DNA of 61,144 bases from Candidatus Acidiferrum typicum (lineage in GTDB: Bacteria; Acidobacteriota; Terriglobia; Acidiferrales; UBA7541): NCBI GenBank assembly GCA_002478115.1, contig DLMH01000045.1:1-61144 (forward strand). The letters are read 5' to 3'. The position numbers were made by a program, and so were the translations under genes. Under the pieces are notes generated by a model. That model was not told the DNA's origin. It saw only the letters and a program-made list of their open reading frames with translations, and did not search any database. Positions 36,791 through 45,597 of this stretch are shown here, piece by piece; the first letter of the stretch is position 1; each line of letters begins with the position of its first letter.

Positions 36791-37483
36791 CTACAAATGT
36801 CCCCAACGAAAAGTCGGGCCAATCGTGAACCGAAAGTAGTTTTGCCGGTCGGTCAGCAAATTGGAGAACAGATGAGTATTGATGTAGTCCACTGAGACTC
36901 GCATTCCCACCCGCCGGGACAAGTTGAAGTCGCAGCCGCCACCCACGCCAATGAACCAGGTGGTGTCGGTCTGGTGAGTATTTGGGACCGGGAGTTGAAG
37001 TCCCCCGAGCAATTGGGGCAACCCCACCGGGAAAGTAAGGTCTGCCGACTCATGAATTCCCCCGAGCCCGGGGCGTGCAAACAGGGTAATTTTTTGCCAC
37101 TTGCGCAAATAAAATTGCGGGCCTGCCGCAAATGTGTAGGTGGTCGAAGTGAAGGGCACATTCACCTGGCTTGGAAGCGGCACCGCCGGATTTGCCGCAT
37201 TGGCTGCGGTCAGCGTCGGCGCGTAGACCGTTTCGCTCCCGTTGATCGTTCCCGAGCCGCTGATGATGCTGTTGCCCATGGCGCTGAAATCTCCGCCGAG
37301 AGCCACCCAGGGCTTTACGGTGACGCCGAAATCGACGTCAAAGCCATACTCCGTCAGGCTGCGCGCCGGGCTGATCATCGAATCGAATCCGGTATAGAGG
37401 GTGTAACGGTTTATATCCGTCTGCTGCGCCACTACGGGCAGACAAACGAATAGGGCAAGAACGCAAAACAACAAATTTTTCAT
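36791..37483 (-). CDS. Outer-membrane beta-barrel protein (OmpA/OmpW-like)
   Basis: 230 residues with a signal peptide (MKNLLFCVLALFVCLPVVAQ). The mature part alternates hydrophobic and polar residues and ends with an aromatic-rich final strand (YFRFTIGPTFRWGHL), the sign of an 8-strand porin-like barrel. ATG 37483 (codon 15 of the frame) is chosen because it begins the signal peptide. No enzymatic motif. Flanked by copy B of the 177-nt repeat. Confidence 0.8.
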   Translation of the reverse strand: MKNLLFCVLALFVCLPVVAQQTDINRYTLYTGFDSMISPARSLTEYGFDVDFGVTVKPWVALGGDFSAMGNSIISGSGTINGSETVYAPTLTAANAANPAVPLPSQVNVPFTSTTYTFAAGPQFYLRKWQKITLFARPGLGGIHESADLTFPVGLPQLLGGLQLPVPNTHQTDTTWFIGVGGGCDFNLSRRVGMRVSVDYINTHLFSNLLTDRQNYFRFTIGPTFRWGHL

Positions 37484-38008
37484 GGTACCCACACTTCCCT
37501 TTAGAACTGAACGGGAGCGTCTCAAAAGACGCCACGCGAGGTTCTCAACTCAGTCTCAATTGATGGCCGCTTCCGCTCTTGCGTGGGCACGGCTGCCGCG
37601 CGACCACCGGGAGGTAAGTCCAGATTTCGCCATAAAAACAGAATGTTTTCTGTGATGCCCGTCACCGCTGATGGAGTGCGAACGGTTTCGGACTCCCAAC
37701 AGAAAATCCAAGGCAGGCGTTCTGCGGCACACCCTCAACGCGGAGAACCAATTTCGGGTGGCCCATCCTTGCGGTTTGTGCAAGGGTAGGTCCGCTCCTC
37801 TCCTGTTGTGTCATCCCGCTTGCCCGCCGCAGGAGGGACCGGAGAGCCGCGCCTTTTGCGGCTCGAAGTGGAGGGATCGCGGCAGTATCCTTCCACGAAG
37901 AGATGGCGAGTGGGCAGGCGGGGTATCCGCGCCTATTGCGTCCGCTGCGTTCTAGAGCGCGCGCCATGCCGCTTCGCAATGAAAGTAACAGTGGTATCCT
38001 AGCCAACA
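37484..38008. other. Gene-free interval with hairpin repeat and TCATCCCGC-type repeat
   Basis: No supported gene. Contains the GGTGGCCCATCCTTGCG hairpin copy 2 (37756-37790), the TGTGTCATCCCGCTTGCC-type unit around 37808 and the start of copy C. Confidence 0.55.
37756..37790. repeat. GGTGGCC/GCAAGGGT hairpin repeat, copy 2
   Basis: GGGTGGCCCATCCTTGCG with GTGCAAGGGTAGG, same family as 34864 and 38678. Confidence 0.65.
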
Positions 38009-38056
38009 ATGCGTGAGCCCAATCCAATCACCCGAATTCCGGCCGGGCCACCCGCC
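37930..38056. repeat. Partial 177-nt repeat, copy C
   Basis: Matches the right two-thirds of copies A and B. Its right part lies inside the start of the hypothetical gene at 38009, which begins in the repeat (MREPNPITRIPAGPPAAL). Confidence 0.75.
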
Positions 38057-38644
38057 GCTTTGGGCCTCTGCGTAGCGCTTCTGCTGTCTCTGGTCATAGA
38101 ACCTGTTTTCCCGAGTACTAGGAATCCCGACGATCGGAATACCCTGGACTTCGGAGTTCAGCGCTTAATCCTCAATGGCAAGTGCTTTTTTGGGGGTGGG
38201 AATGTTGAGGGTGGTGATTTCTTTAGTGGACTCCGGCGAAAGGAGTCGCCAGACGGCTTCCGATTTTACAAGCGCGGTAGGCTTGTTTCCGAGTATCCCG
38301 ACCAGCTTAGTATCACGCTGCGGGTATCGAAGTTCCGGTGCACGGCTCAGGGAGCCCCTCGTGACCTTGAATTGCTTGTCCTGTCCGACGATTTTCTTTC
38401 TTCACTTAAGTTTAAGGTCGAGTGGAAAGTTGGCACGCGCCTACGACCCGTAGACGGTTTTGTGCTCCTTGGCTACAAACATCTGAGGGAAAATCTCTCT
38501 TTTTCTTCGGACTCATTTCAGGATGATGTGGTTCAGTATCAAATGACGCTCACAAGCAAAGGCATACCGTTATCCGACCACTTAATAGTCTCGGTCTTTA
38601 ATTCGGACGATACGCTATTTGTGAGATTGTCGGCAGCTCCTTAG
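38009..38644 (+). CDS. Hypothetical protein, AT-richer than neighbours, start within repeat
   Basis: 211 residues. Hydrophobic stretch ALGLCVALLLSLVIEPVF near residue 20 suggests a signal or anchor. The rest is beta-rich with no recognised domain (VSKFRCTAQGAPRDLELLVL, FQDDVVQYQMTLTSKG). The first ~16 codons come from repeat copy C and lack a ribosome site, so the true start could be later. Visibly lower GC than surrounding genes suggests acquired DNA. Confidence 0.5.
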   Translation: MREPNPITRIPAGPPAALGLCVALLLSLVIEPVFPSTRNPDDRNTLDFGVQRLILNGKCFFGGGNVEGGDFFSGLRRKESPDGFRFYKRGRLVSEYPDQLSITLRVSKFRCTAQGAPRDLELLVLSDDFLSSLKFKVEWKVGTRLRPVDGFVLLGYKHLRENLSFSSDSFQDDVVQYQMTLTSKGIPLSDHLIVSVFNSDDTLFVRLSAAP

Positions 38645-38677
38645 CGTTGATCAGTTGTCAGCGTCGGCTGCGCTGGC

Positions 38678-38718
38678 GGGTGGCCTACCCTTGCGGGTTT
38701 GGTTTATGCAAGGGTGGG
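38678..38718. repeat. GGTGGCC/GCAAGGGT hairpin repeat, copy 3
   Basis: GGGTGGCCTACCCTTGCGGG with ATGCAAGGGTGGG, same family as 34864 and 37756. Confidence 0.65.
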
Positions 38719-38898
38719 ACATTCTTCTCTTCGGTGGGTGGCGCAGCCCTAGTGCGCTAAGGCAACATCGGGTTGCCTTTTGTGACTCCCCAGTTATTTT
38801 CTAAAGTGGTATCCTGCCCAGGTGCAACCCAAGTTCAAGCCGAACGCTGCGCCACCCTCTATGACGGTGTCGGTGCTGTCAAGAGACACTTCGAGTGA

Positions 38899-38926
38899 GC
38901 GAGCCGCGAGCGGCTCGTTTTCTTCT
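38899..38926 (+). terminator. Intrinsic terminator without an obvious gene
   Basis: CGAGCCG (38899-38905) / CGGCTCG (38910-38916) with loop CGAG, followed by TTTTCTTCTT. It is ~255 nt past the end of the hypothetical gene, so it may end that transcript or a small RNA. Confidence 0.7.
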
Positions 38927-39279
38927 TAGCTAGAAGGGACTCTTCCCTCATTTCGACCAAGGCTCGCTTCGTGAATCTTGGGTGGACTCTGGTTCCACCA
39001 GCCATCTATTCGATCTGCCTACTTCCGATCAGGATTCATTGTTCAGATCCCCCGATCCCTCGGGGGAGCAAGGTGCTCAATCAGCCTAGCGATGAACTTG
39101 CGTCCATCAGGGGGGCGCCCGAGCTGCCCTGCTTGCGAACCAGGCTGGCCCGGACGATAAATGCAAAGCCATGGCTGGGTGCCCCGTCCTCGAAGTTTGA
39201 GGGCGGGTCTTGGGGTTCTCTTCCCTCCACCCTTTCCCTTCCCCATGCCAGTTTCGGACTTAGTACCTCACAATATCTA

Positions 39280-39308
39280 TTGATAGTTAGTAAATAGTGC
39301 GATATAAT
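39280..39308 (+). promoter_or_regulatory. Consensus sigma70-like promoter without a downstream gene
   Basis: TTGATA (39280-39285), 17-nt spacer, TATAAT (39303-39308). This is the best promoter match noticed in the window, yet the next gene downstream lies on the opposite strand and ends at 39620. The only frame after it (GTG 39314) becomes antisense to that gene. Confidence 0.65.
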
Positions 39309-39391
39309 GCGTTGTGAATACTCGGCACAAGGCCGCCCGCGCTCCACAGATCCCCAACACATTTACCCTCTACACCAACAGTGCGCATCGA

Positions 39392-39491
39392 TATCAAAAC
39401 AAAGGCTTTATAAATCAAAACAGGCATTTTCTAAGTCCCTTGTTTTCACATACTTGCGCACACTCGCGCCTGCAACCACTTTGTTTTGATA
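39392..39491. repeat. 13-bp inverted repeat pair in AT-rich block
   Basis: TATCAAAACAAAG (39392-39404) and CTTTGTTTTGATA (39479-39491) are exact inverted copies separated by 74 nt, downstream of the orphan promoter. They could form a long stem in RNA or be termini of a small element. Confidence 0.7.
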
Positions 39492-39619
39492 CACTTCACA
39501 AAAACAGGCGGGGGGAGGGGGTTACTCCATCGCCAACACTTCCCTCCCGAATCGGAACTACCGCCGCTCCCATTCCCAAGCACAAAGAGAGCGCCGTCGA
39601 GTTCACTTGGACTACCTGG

Positions 39620-41218
39620 TTATCGCAATTCGTGGATGATCTCTTTGGCCGCGTTCGCCCCGGAAGCGCCCGTCAATCCATTTCCCGGATGCGTGCCGTT
39701 GCTGCAGAGGAACAGCCCTTTAACCGGCGTCTGGTAGCGCGCCCAATCCAGCACCGGCCTCATCGTGAAAATCTGGTCCAGCGCCAGTTCGCCGTGATAA
39801 ATGTGCCCGCCGGTGAAGCCGTAAATAGTTTCCAGATCCTCCGGCGTGACCACGTGCGCCGCTTCCACCAGGCTCGCCAGGTTCGGCGAATAGTTCGCCA
39901 GCGTCTTGATCGCAATGTTGGCCAGTTCCCCGCGCCGCTGGCTCCAGTTCCCTTCTTTCAGCTTGTACGGCGCGTACTGGAAATATGCGGAGAGCACGTG
40001 CTTCCCTTCCGGCGCCAGCGTGGAATCGAGCAGCGACGGAATCGTCACATCCAGGTGCGGCGCCCCGGAAATATCGCCATACTTTGCCGCGTCAAAGGCC
40101 TTCTCCAGATATTCGAGGTCCGGCCCGATGTGAATGCGCCCGGAAAGCGCTTGCCGCAAGCCATCCGGCCCCATGGCATCCGCGAGCGCCGGAAAATTCG
40201 GCAGCCCGCCGAGAGCGAGGTGTACCTTCGCTACCTTGCCCACCGAGCGGTAATTCTTGATGCGCGTCGCGAACACGGGATCCAGGTTTGCCGGATCCAG
40301 CAGTTGCAAGAACGTCCTCTTCGGATCGACGCCGGAGACAACTGCTTCGCTGGCGATCTCTTCTCCATCCGCCAGCACCACGCCGGTGACGCGCCCTTCC
40401 TTTGTGCGTACCAACTGCACTTCCGCGTTGGTGCGAATTTCCGCGCCGGCCTTTTTCGCCGCGTCGCCAAGCGCTCGCGTGAATTCGCCCAGCCCGCCTC
40501 GCGGGAATGCCGCCGATCCGATGGGATGCGCATCCGCAGCGGCGCGCAACAGCAACACAACCGTCGAGCCCGCGGACCATGGCCCCAGATTTGTGCCGAA
40601 TATCCCGCGCGCCGCCACCGCCGCGCGCAGCAACTCCGTCTCAAAAAATTCCGAAACGAAATCCGCCACGCACATCGGTCCCCAACGCAGCAGGTCGAAA
40701 ATGCCGCTCTTTCCCAGGCTCCGTATGCCGCGGCCCGTCTGCAGCAGGTTCCACAAATCCAACGGCGTCGGTTTATCAATTGCCGGCGGCGTGATGGACG
40801 TCAACTGCTGGAACACGCCGGAAAGCTCTTGCAGCGCTTCGGCAAATTCGGTGTAGCGCGAACCGTCCTTCGCGGAGATCCTCGTGATCCCGCCGGCCGT
40901 CTTCGCCGCATCGTTATAAAACACGATGGCCTTGCCATCCAGCCCCAACGCAATCATCCGAGGATCGGGATGGAAGATGCCGTACTTGAAACGCTCGAGC
41001 CGCATGTCCCGCGCGATGTCCGCGCGCAGCGGTCCCAGCGTGTGCGCCAGCGTCGAAACTCTGAATCCCGGATGGAATTCCTCCGTGACCGCGCCGCCCC
41101 CCACCACTTCGCGGCGCTCCAGCACCACCGGCTTGAACCCGCCCTTCGCCAGATAATATGCGGTGATCAGCGCGTTGTGACCCCCGCCAATGAGCACTAC
41201 CTTCTGTCCGATGGGCAT
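39620..41218 (-). CDS. FAD-dependent oxidoreductase, PYROXD2/phytoene-desaturase-like (second of pair)
   Basis: 532 residues. N-terminal dinucleotide motif VVLIGGGHNALITAYYLAKGG followed by ERREVVGGGAVTEE, the CrtI/PYROXD2-type pattern. The C-terminus has the FAD-closing segment GLFLCSNGTHPGNGLTGASGANAA. Substrate unknown: such proteins desaturate or oxidise amines, porphyrins or carotenoids. The frame opens at 41359 inside the upstream paralogue; ATG 41218 starts at the conserved N-terminus, two nt after that gene's stop, so the two are coupled. Confidence 0.85.
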   Translation of the reverse strand: MPIGQKVVLIGGGHNALITAYYLAKGGFKPVVLERREVVGGGAVTEEFHPGFRVSTLAHTLGPLRADIARDMRLERFKYGIFHPDPRMIALGLDGKAIVFYNDAAKTAGGITRISAKDGSRYTEFAEALQELSGVFQQLTSITPPAIDKPTPLDLWNLLQTGRGIRSLGKSGIFDLLRWGPMCVADFVSEFFETELLRAAVAARGIFGTNLGPWSAGSTVVLLLRAAADAHPIGSAAFPRGGLGEFTRALGDAAKKAGAEIRTNAEVQLVRTKEGRVTGVVLADGEEIASEAVVSGVDPKRTFLQLLDPANLDPVFATRIKNYRSVGKVAKVHLALGGLPNFPALADAMGPDGLRQALSGRIHIGPDLEYLEKAFDAAKYGDISGAPHLDVTIPSLLDSTLAPEGKHVLSAYFQYAPYKLKEGNWSQRRGELANIAIKTLANYSPNLASLVEAAHVVTPEDLETIYGFTGGHIYHGELALDQIFTMRPVLDWARYQTPVKGLFLCSNGTHPGNGLTGASGANAAKEIIHELR

Positions 41219-41220
41219 GG

Positions 41221-42813
41221 TCAGTTCGCCGCCTTCTTCCATTCTTTCAGGATGACCTGGCTCGCGATGCGCCCGTTCGCGGCCATGATGCCACCGCCGG
41301 GATGCGTCGCCGAGCCGCACATATAAAGGTTGCTGACCGGTGTCCTGTAGTACGCCCAACCCGGCACCGGCCGCAGGAAGAAAAGCTGCTCGAGCGAAAG
41401 CTCGCCCTGGAAAATGTTGCCCTGTGTCAGGCCAAATTCGCGCTCCATATCCAGCGGCGTCACGAACTGTTTGCCGATGATGATGTCCTTGATGTTCGGC
41501 GCGTGTTCGGCAATCGTGTCAATCACGTTGTTGCCGAAAGCTTCTTTCTGATCGTCCCATGTGCCTTCGGCCAGCTTGTAGGGCGCATATTGCACGAAAC
41601 AGGAAAGCACGTGCTTGCCCGGCGGCGCCACCGAAGGATCGGTGAGGCTCGGAATCACCATGTCAATGTACGGCCGGCGCGAGAAATGGCCATACTTCGC
41701 ATCGTCGTACGCCCGCTCCATGTACTCCATCTTCGGTGAAATGGACATCGCGCCGCGCAAGTGCGCGCCCACGCCGGGCAGCGCCCTGAAATTCGGCAGT
41801 CCGTCCAGCGCCAGATTTACTTTTCCGGAGGAGCCCCGGTATTTGTAGCGCCGCACGCTTTCCAGAAAATCAGAAGGCAGATCCTTCGGCTCCAGGAAAG
41901 CTTCAAACGTCAGGTGCGGATCCACGCTGGAGGAAACCACGTTGCAACTGATCTCTTCGCCGGATTTCAGCACCACGCCGCACGCGCGGCCGTTTTTCAC
42001 CAGAATCTTGCTGACTGCGGCCTGCGTGCGGATCTCCGCGCCCGCTTCGCGCGCCGCCGATGCAATCGCCAGCGAGATGCCTCCCGTACCGCCGCGGCTG
42101 AAACCCCACGAACGGAACGCCCCGTCAATCTCGCCCATGTAGTGGTGCAGCAGCACGTAGGCCGTGCCCGGCGAACGGATACCCAGAAACGTGCCGATGA
42201 TCCCGGAAGCGGACATCGTCGCCTTCAGCACGTCCGTCTCAAACCACTGGTCCAGGAAATCCGCCGCGCTCATGGTCATCAACTGCACCAGCGTGTAACG
42301 TTCGTCGGAGGAAAGCTCGCGGAAGCGCTGCAGCAGGAAATTCAACTGCTTCAAGTCCTTCGGATTCAGCGTTGTCGGGTCCGGCGGAATCATGGAAAGC
42401 AACGGCTTCACGAAGCGGCACATCGGCGTCATCAGCTTTGAGAATTCGTCGTAAGCTTCGGCATCCATCCGCGAGTGCCGCCGGATTTCGCGCTGCGTTT
42501 TCGCGTGGTCGTTCACGCGCCACAGGTAATCGCCGTTCAGCATCGGCGAGAAGGTGCCGTCGAGAGGAAGGATTTCCAGGCCGTGCCGCGGAAGATCGAG
42601 TTCACGGATGATTTCGGGGCGCAGCAGGGAAACCACGTAGGAAAGCTCGGAGAAGAGAAAGCCGGGAAAGATTTCTTCGGTAACCGCGGCTCCGCCGAGA
42701 ACTCCGCGGCTTTCCAGAACCAGTACTTTTTTCCCTGCTTTGGCTAGATATGCGGCGTTCACCAGACCGTTGTGACCGCCGCCAATGACGACCACATCAT
42801 AAAACTGGGGCAT
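41221..42813 (-). CDS. FAD-dependent oxidoreductase, PYROXD2/phytoene-desaturase-like (first of pair)
   Basis: 530 residues, paralogous to the next gene: DVVVIGGGHNGLVNAAYLAKAGKKVLVLE, GVLGGAAVTEEIFPGF, and C-terminal NLYMCGSATHPGGGIMAANGR. Start at ATG 42813 with GGAG 9-12 nt ahead; the frame opens 18 codons earlier. It is divergent from a GcvT-like gene across ~210 nt, and the three may serve one pathway. Tandem duplication with divergence suggests two substrates or a heterodimer. No carotenoid genes are near, so desaturase activity is unlikely. Confidence 0.85.
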   Translation of the reverse strand: MPQFYDVVVIGGGHNGLVNAAYLAKAGKKVLVLESRGVLGGAAVTEEIFPGFLFSELSYVVSLLRPEIIRELDLPRHGLEILPLDGTFSPMLNGDYLWRVNDHAKTQREIRRHSRMDAEAYDEFSKLMTPMCRFVKPLLSMIPPDPTTLNPKDLKQLNFLLQRFRELSSDERYTLVQLMTMSAADFLDQWFETDVLKATMSASGIIGTFLGIRSPGTAYVLLHHYMGEIDGAFRSWGFSRGGTGGISLAIASAAREAGAEIRTQAAVSKILVKNGRACGVVLKSGEEISCNVVSSSVDPHLTFEAFLEPKDLPSDFLESVRRYKYRGSSGKVNLALDGLPNFRALPGVGAHLRGAMSISPKMEYMERAYDDAKYGHFSRRPYIDMVIPSLTDPSVAPPGKHVLSCFVQYAPYKLAEGTWDDQKEAFGNNVIDTIAEHAPNIKDIIIGKQFVTPLDMEREFGLTQGNIFQGELSLEQLFFLRPVPGWAYYRTPVSNLYMCGSATHPGGGIMAANGRIASQVILKEWKKAAN

Positions 42814-42927
42814 GCGTTGTGACTCCGGTATATAGAAAGGACCGAAATGGATCGAAGAACCCATCATTCTACTGAGAGCCTGCGCACCTTACAAGAGAGT
42901 GACTTGAATTTTCACAATTTGCCGTGC

Positions 42928-42957
42928 TTGCAGCCGCCATGAGCTCGAAACTATAAT
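42928..42957 (+). promoter_or_regulatory. Promoter of the GcvT-like gene
   Basis: TTGCAG (42928-42933), 18-nt spacer, TATAAT (42952-42957), 67 nt ahead of the GTG start. Confidence 0.65.
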
Positions 42958-43024
42958 CCGAGGTTAACCCGGGAGCCTCTGCCAGGTTCTCCTGAAGTCT
43001 TCTTGTCTCTGTATCGGAGGGAAC

Positions 43025-44227
43025 GTGCCCGTCGGAACCGCTTTTCACGAAAGAACTCTCGCGCTCTGCGAAAGCCTCAACTTCAAGGAGTGGTCGGGCT
43101 ATTACACCGCCAGCGTCTACGAAATGACGCACGAGCACGAGTACAACGCCATCCGCAGCACCGCGGCTTTGATCGACATCACGCCGCTTTTTAAATACCG
43201 CGTCAGCGGCCGCGATGCCACCAAGCTCGTCAATCGCGTCATCGCCCGCGACATCAACAAAGTGGCCATCGATCAGGTCATTTACTGCTGCTGGTGCGAT
43301 CCCCACGGCAAGGTCATCGACGACGGCACCATCACGCGCCTCGGCGAAAACGACTACCGCTGGACCGCCGCCGACCCCAGCCTCCGCTGGTTCCGGCAGA
43401 ACGCCCTCGGCCTGGATGTGCAGATTGAGGACATTTCCGAGAAAGTTGCGGCGCTCGCATTGCAAGGCCCTACCTCCGGCAAATTGCTGCACGCCGTGGC
43501 AGACGCCGACATTGCCAAGCTGAAATATTTTCGCGTCACGCACGGCAAAATTGCCGGCGTTCCCGTGGACATTTCGCGCACCGGCTACACCGGCGACCTG
43601 GGCTACGAAATCTGGGTCAACTGGGATGATGCGGTCAAAGTGTTTGACGAGCTGATGAACAAGGGCAAGCCCTTCGATATCCACGCCGCAGGCATGGTGG
43701 CCTTGGATATCGCGCGCATCGAAGCGGGACTGATCCTGATCGAAGTGGACTATATCTCCTGCAAGCGCGCCTTGATCGAAGATCAGAAATACTCGCCGGG
43801 CGAAATCGGCCTCGGCAAACTCGTGGATTTGAAGAAGGAAAACTTCGTCGGGCGCGAAGCCCTGGCGCTGGAAGCGAAGAAGGGCGGCCCGCAACGCTCG
43901 CTGGTGGGCTTGGAAATCAATTGGAGCGAAGTCGAAGCGCTCTACGAAAAAATCGGCATGGCGCCGCAAGTGCCGTCAACTGCCTCGCGCGTGGCCGTGC
44001 CGGTCTATCGCGGCGGGCGTCAGGTGGGCAAGGCCACGTCCACGACCTGGTCGCCCACGCTGAAACGCATGATTGCGCTGGCGACCATAAGCCGGGAAAA
44101 CGCCACCGTGGGCCAGACACTCAGCATGGAATTGACGGTGGAAGCTTCGCGCAAAACCGTTTCCGCCAAAATCGTGCCTTTGCCATTTTTCAATCCACCG
44201 CGCAAGACCGCAGCGCTCGCACTTTAA
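43025..44227 (+). CDS. Aminomethyltransferase-like (GcvT family) folate enzyme
   Basis: 400 residues with the GcvT fold: N-terminal YEMTHEHEYNAIRSTAALIDITP, the folate-binding core LVNRVIARDINKVAIDQVIYCCW, SRTGYTGDLGYEIWV (including the conserved Tyr-Thr-Gly-Asp) and C-terminal barrel ending PLPFFNPPRK. The family includes T-protein and folate-dependent demethylases for dimethylglycine, sarcosine, DMSP and lignin aromatics. No gcvH or gcvP is adjacent, so a demethylase role is more likely than glycine cleavage. GTG start with GGAGGG 5 nt upstream. Confidence 0.9.
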   Translation: MPVGTAFHERTLALCESLNFKEWSGYYTASVYEMTHEHEYNAIRSTAALIDITPLFKYRVSGRDATKLVNRVIARDINKVAIDQVIYCCWCDPHGKVIDDGTITRLGENDYRWTAADPSLRWFRQNALGLDVQIEDISEKVAALALQGPTSGKLLHAVADADIAKLKYFRVTHGKIAGVPVDISRTGYTGDLGYEIWVNWDDAVKVFDELMNKGKPFDIHAAGMVALDIARIEAGLILIEVDYISCKRALIEDQKYSPGEIGLGKLVDLKKENFVGREALALEAKKGGPQRSLVGLEINWSEVEALYEKIGMAPQVPSTASRVAVPVYRGGRQVGKATSTTWSPTLKRMIALATISRENATVGQTLSMELTVEASRKTVSAKIVPLPFFNPPRKTAALAL

Positions 44228-44335
44228 GTGCACGGAGCACAGCCACGCTGCGTCGGCCTAATCCACGGCTGCGATTCCATTTGCAAAGTTACTCGGGCAT
44301 GAGCCACCAAGGCGCTCCGCCTCTACAAGGGCATC

Positions 44336-45526
44336 TTACGGGTTCAGCCGGTTGTATTTCTTCAGCACCGCGCGGAGTTGATCGTGCGGCAGCGCGGTGA
44401 CGTGATGGTTTTCGATTCCGGTCATGGATTCGGCGCCTACCACCGCGTTGACGATCGACTCTTCCGTCGCTTCCACCGTGGCCGCAAACAATGGCGCTAG
44501 CATATCGTTCGGCAACATCTTCAAATCCACGACGTGGTCTGTCGCAGCGGCCCCGGGATTCGCCGTTGAAAACGCGATGAAAATGTCGCCCGAACCGTTG
44601 TCAGAAATGCTGCCGTTCCGGCCAAGCCCGAGAGAAACGCGGCGCGCCAGGCGCTTGAGTTGCTGCGATACCAAAGGCGCGTCCGTCGCCACCACGACAA
44701 TGATCGAGCCGCGCTCGGAAATCTCCGATGGTTGGTAGGCGTACGGATCCTCTGACCAGATCTCGCGGCCCACCGGAATGCCGGCCACTCGGAAATTCTG
44801 CCGCGACCCGTAATTGCATTGCACCAGCACGCCGACGGTGTAACCGCCATCTTTCGCTGTCAATTTGCGCGAGGACGTGCCGATCCCGCCTTTGTAACCA
44901 CCGCAAATCATCCCCGTACCGCCGCCAACGTTCCCTTCCTCGACGGCGCCGCCATGCGCGGATTCGATGGAGTGAAATGCATGCTCCGGCTTCACGTGAA
45001 AGCCGTTAATGTCGTTCAGCCAACCGTCCCACGTTTCCGCAACCACCGGGAGCGACCACCAATCATCTTCGGGTCCCACGCTGCGATGCGCGACGACCCA
45101 TTGAATGACTGCGTCGCGCACCACTCCCACGCTGTGCGTGTTCGTGATCATCACCGGACCCACCAGAAAACCGGATTCTTCCACCCATGTCGTGCCGGTC
45201 ATCTCGCCGTTGCCATTCAGCGACCACCAGCCGGCAAACACGGCTCCGTCAAACGAATCTTTTCCGCGCGGCAAAATCGCGGTCACACCCGTGCGCACCG
45301 GCCCTTTGCCGACCTCCAGCTTTCCTTCACCGGAGATGAGCGTTGTATGGCCAACGGTTACGCCCGGCACATCGGTGATGGCATTGAATGGGCCGGGTGT
45401 CCCATCGAACGGCACACCAAGATCGCGTGCGCGTGGTTTGGCTGCATTTTTTTCCTGCGGACAAGAAGGAATCGCAATAAGAACAGAACCGAGCAGCAAG
45501 GCAAAGAACGGCAGAGGACGGCACAT
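44336..45526 (-). CDS. P1 family aminopeptidase (DmpA/BapA-like), exported
   Basis: 396 residues. Signal peptide near MCRPLPFFALLLGSVLIAIPSC (possible lipoprotein Cys). Autocatalytic Ntn-hydrolase-like fold: the self-cleavage and nucleophile region is probably within VGGGTGMICGGYKGGIGTSSR. Releases N-terminal amino acids or beta-peptides. ATG 45526 has GGGAG 9 nt ahead; the frame opens at 45655. Lies downstream of the aminotransferase on the same strand (71 nt), possibly one operon. Confidence 0.85.
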   Translation of the reverse strand: MCRPLPFFALLLGSVLIAIPSCPQEKNAAKPRARDLGVPFDGTPGPFNAITDVPGVTVGHTTLISGEGKLEVGKGPVRTGVTAILPRGKDSFDGAVFAGWWSLNGNGEMTGTTWVEESGFLVGPVMITNTHSVGVVRDAVIQWVVAHRSVGPEDDWWSLPVVAETWDGWLNDINGFHVKPEHAFHSIESAHGGAVEEGNVGGGTGMICGGYKGGIGTSSRKLTAKDGGYTVGVLVQCNYGSRQNFRVAGIPVGREIWSEDPYAYQPSEISERGSIIVVVATDAPLVSQQLKRLARRVSLGLGRNGSISDNGSGDIFIAFSTANPGAAATDHVVDLKMLPNDMLAPLFAATVEATEESIVNAVVGAESMTGIENHHVTALPHDQLRAVLKKYNRLNP

Positions 45527-45597
45527 GAAAGGCATCTCCCAAATGAACAAGCGAATGGATGATGATGAGGTCCTGCCAAAAGAGTAGCGCGAGCCGC

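Larger units (their letters stand above)
38645..39619. other. Long gene-free interval with repeat, terminator, promoter and inverted repeat
   Basis: About 970 nt without a supported gene. It holds hairpin copy 3 (38678-38718), a degenerate GTGGTATCCT piece of the 177-nt family (38808), a terminator (38899), GGCCCGGACGATAAATGC-like sequence (39147) also seen near 36538, and an AT-rich block (39250-39500) with a consensus promoter and a 13-bp inverted repeat. A 35-codon frame starting at GTG 38822 is too weak to call. Confidence 0.6.

Noticed and set aside
38822..38938. 35-codon frame starting at GTG 38822
   Set aside because: No ribosome site and runs over the terminator hairpin.
39314..41326. 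Long plus-strand open frame of 670 codons
   Set aside because: It is antisense to the PYROXD2-like gene, has shadow-type composition and no conserved motif.
42868..43024. Glycine riboswitch upstream of the GcvT-like gene
   Set aside because: The leader is too short for the aptamer and lacks its conserved core; a promoter explains the region.
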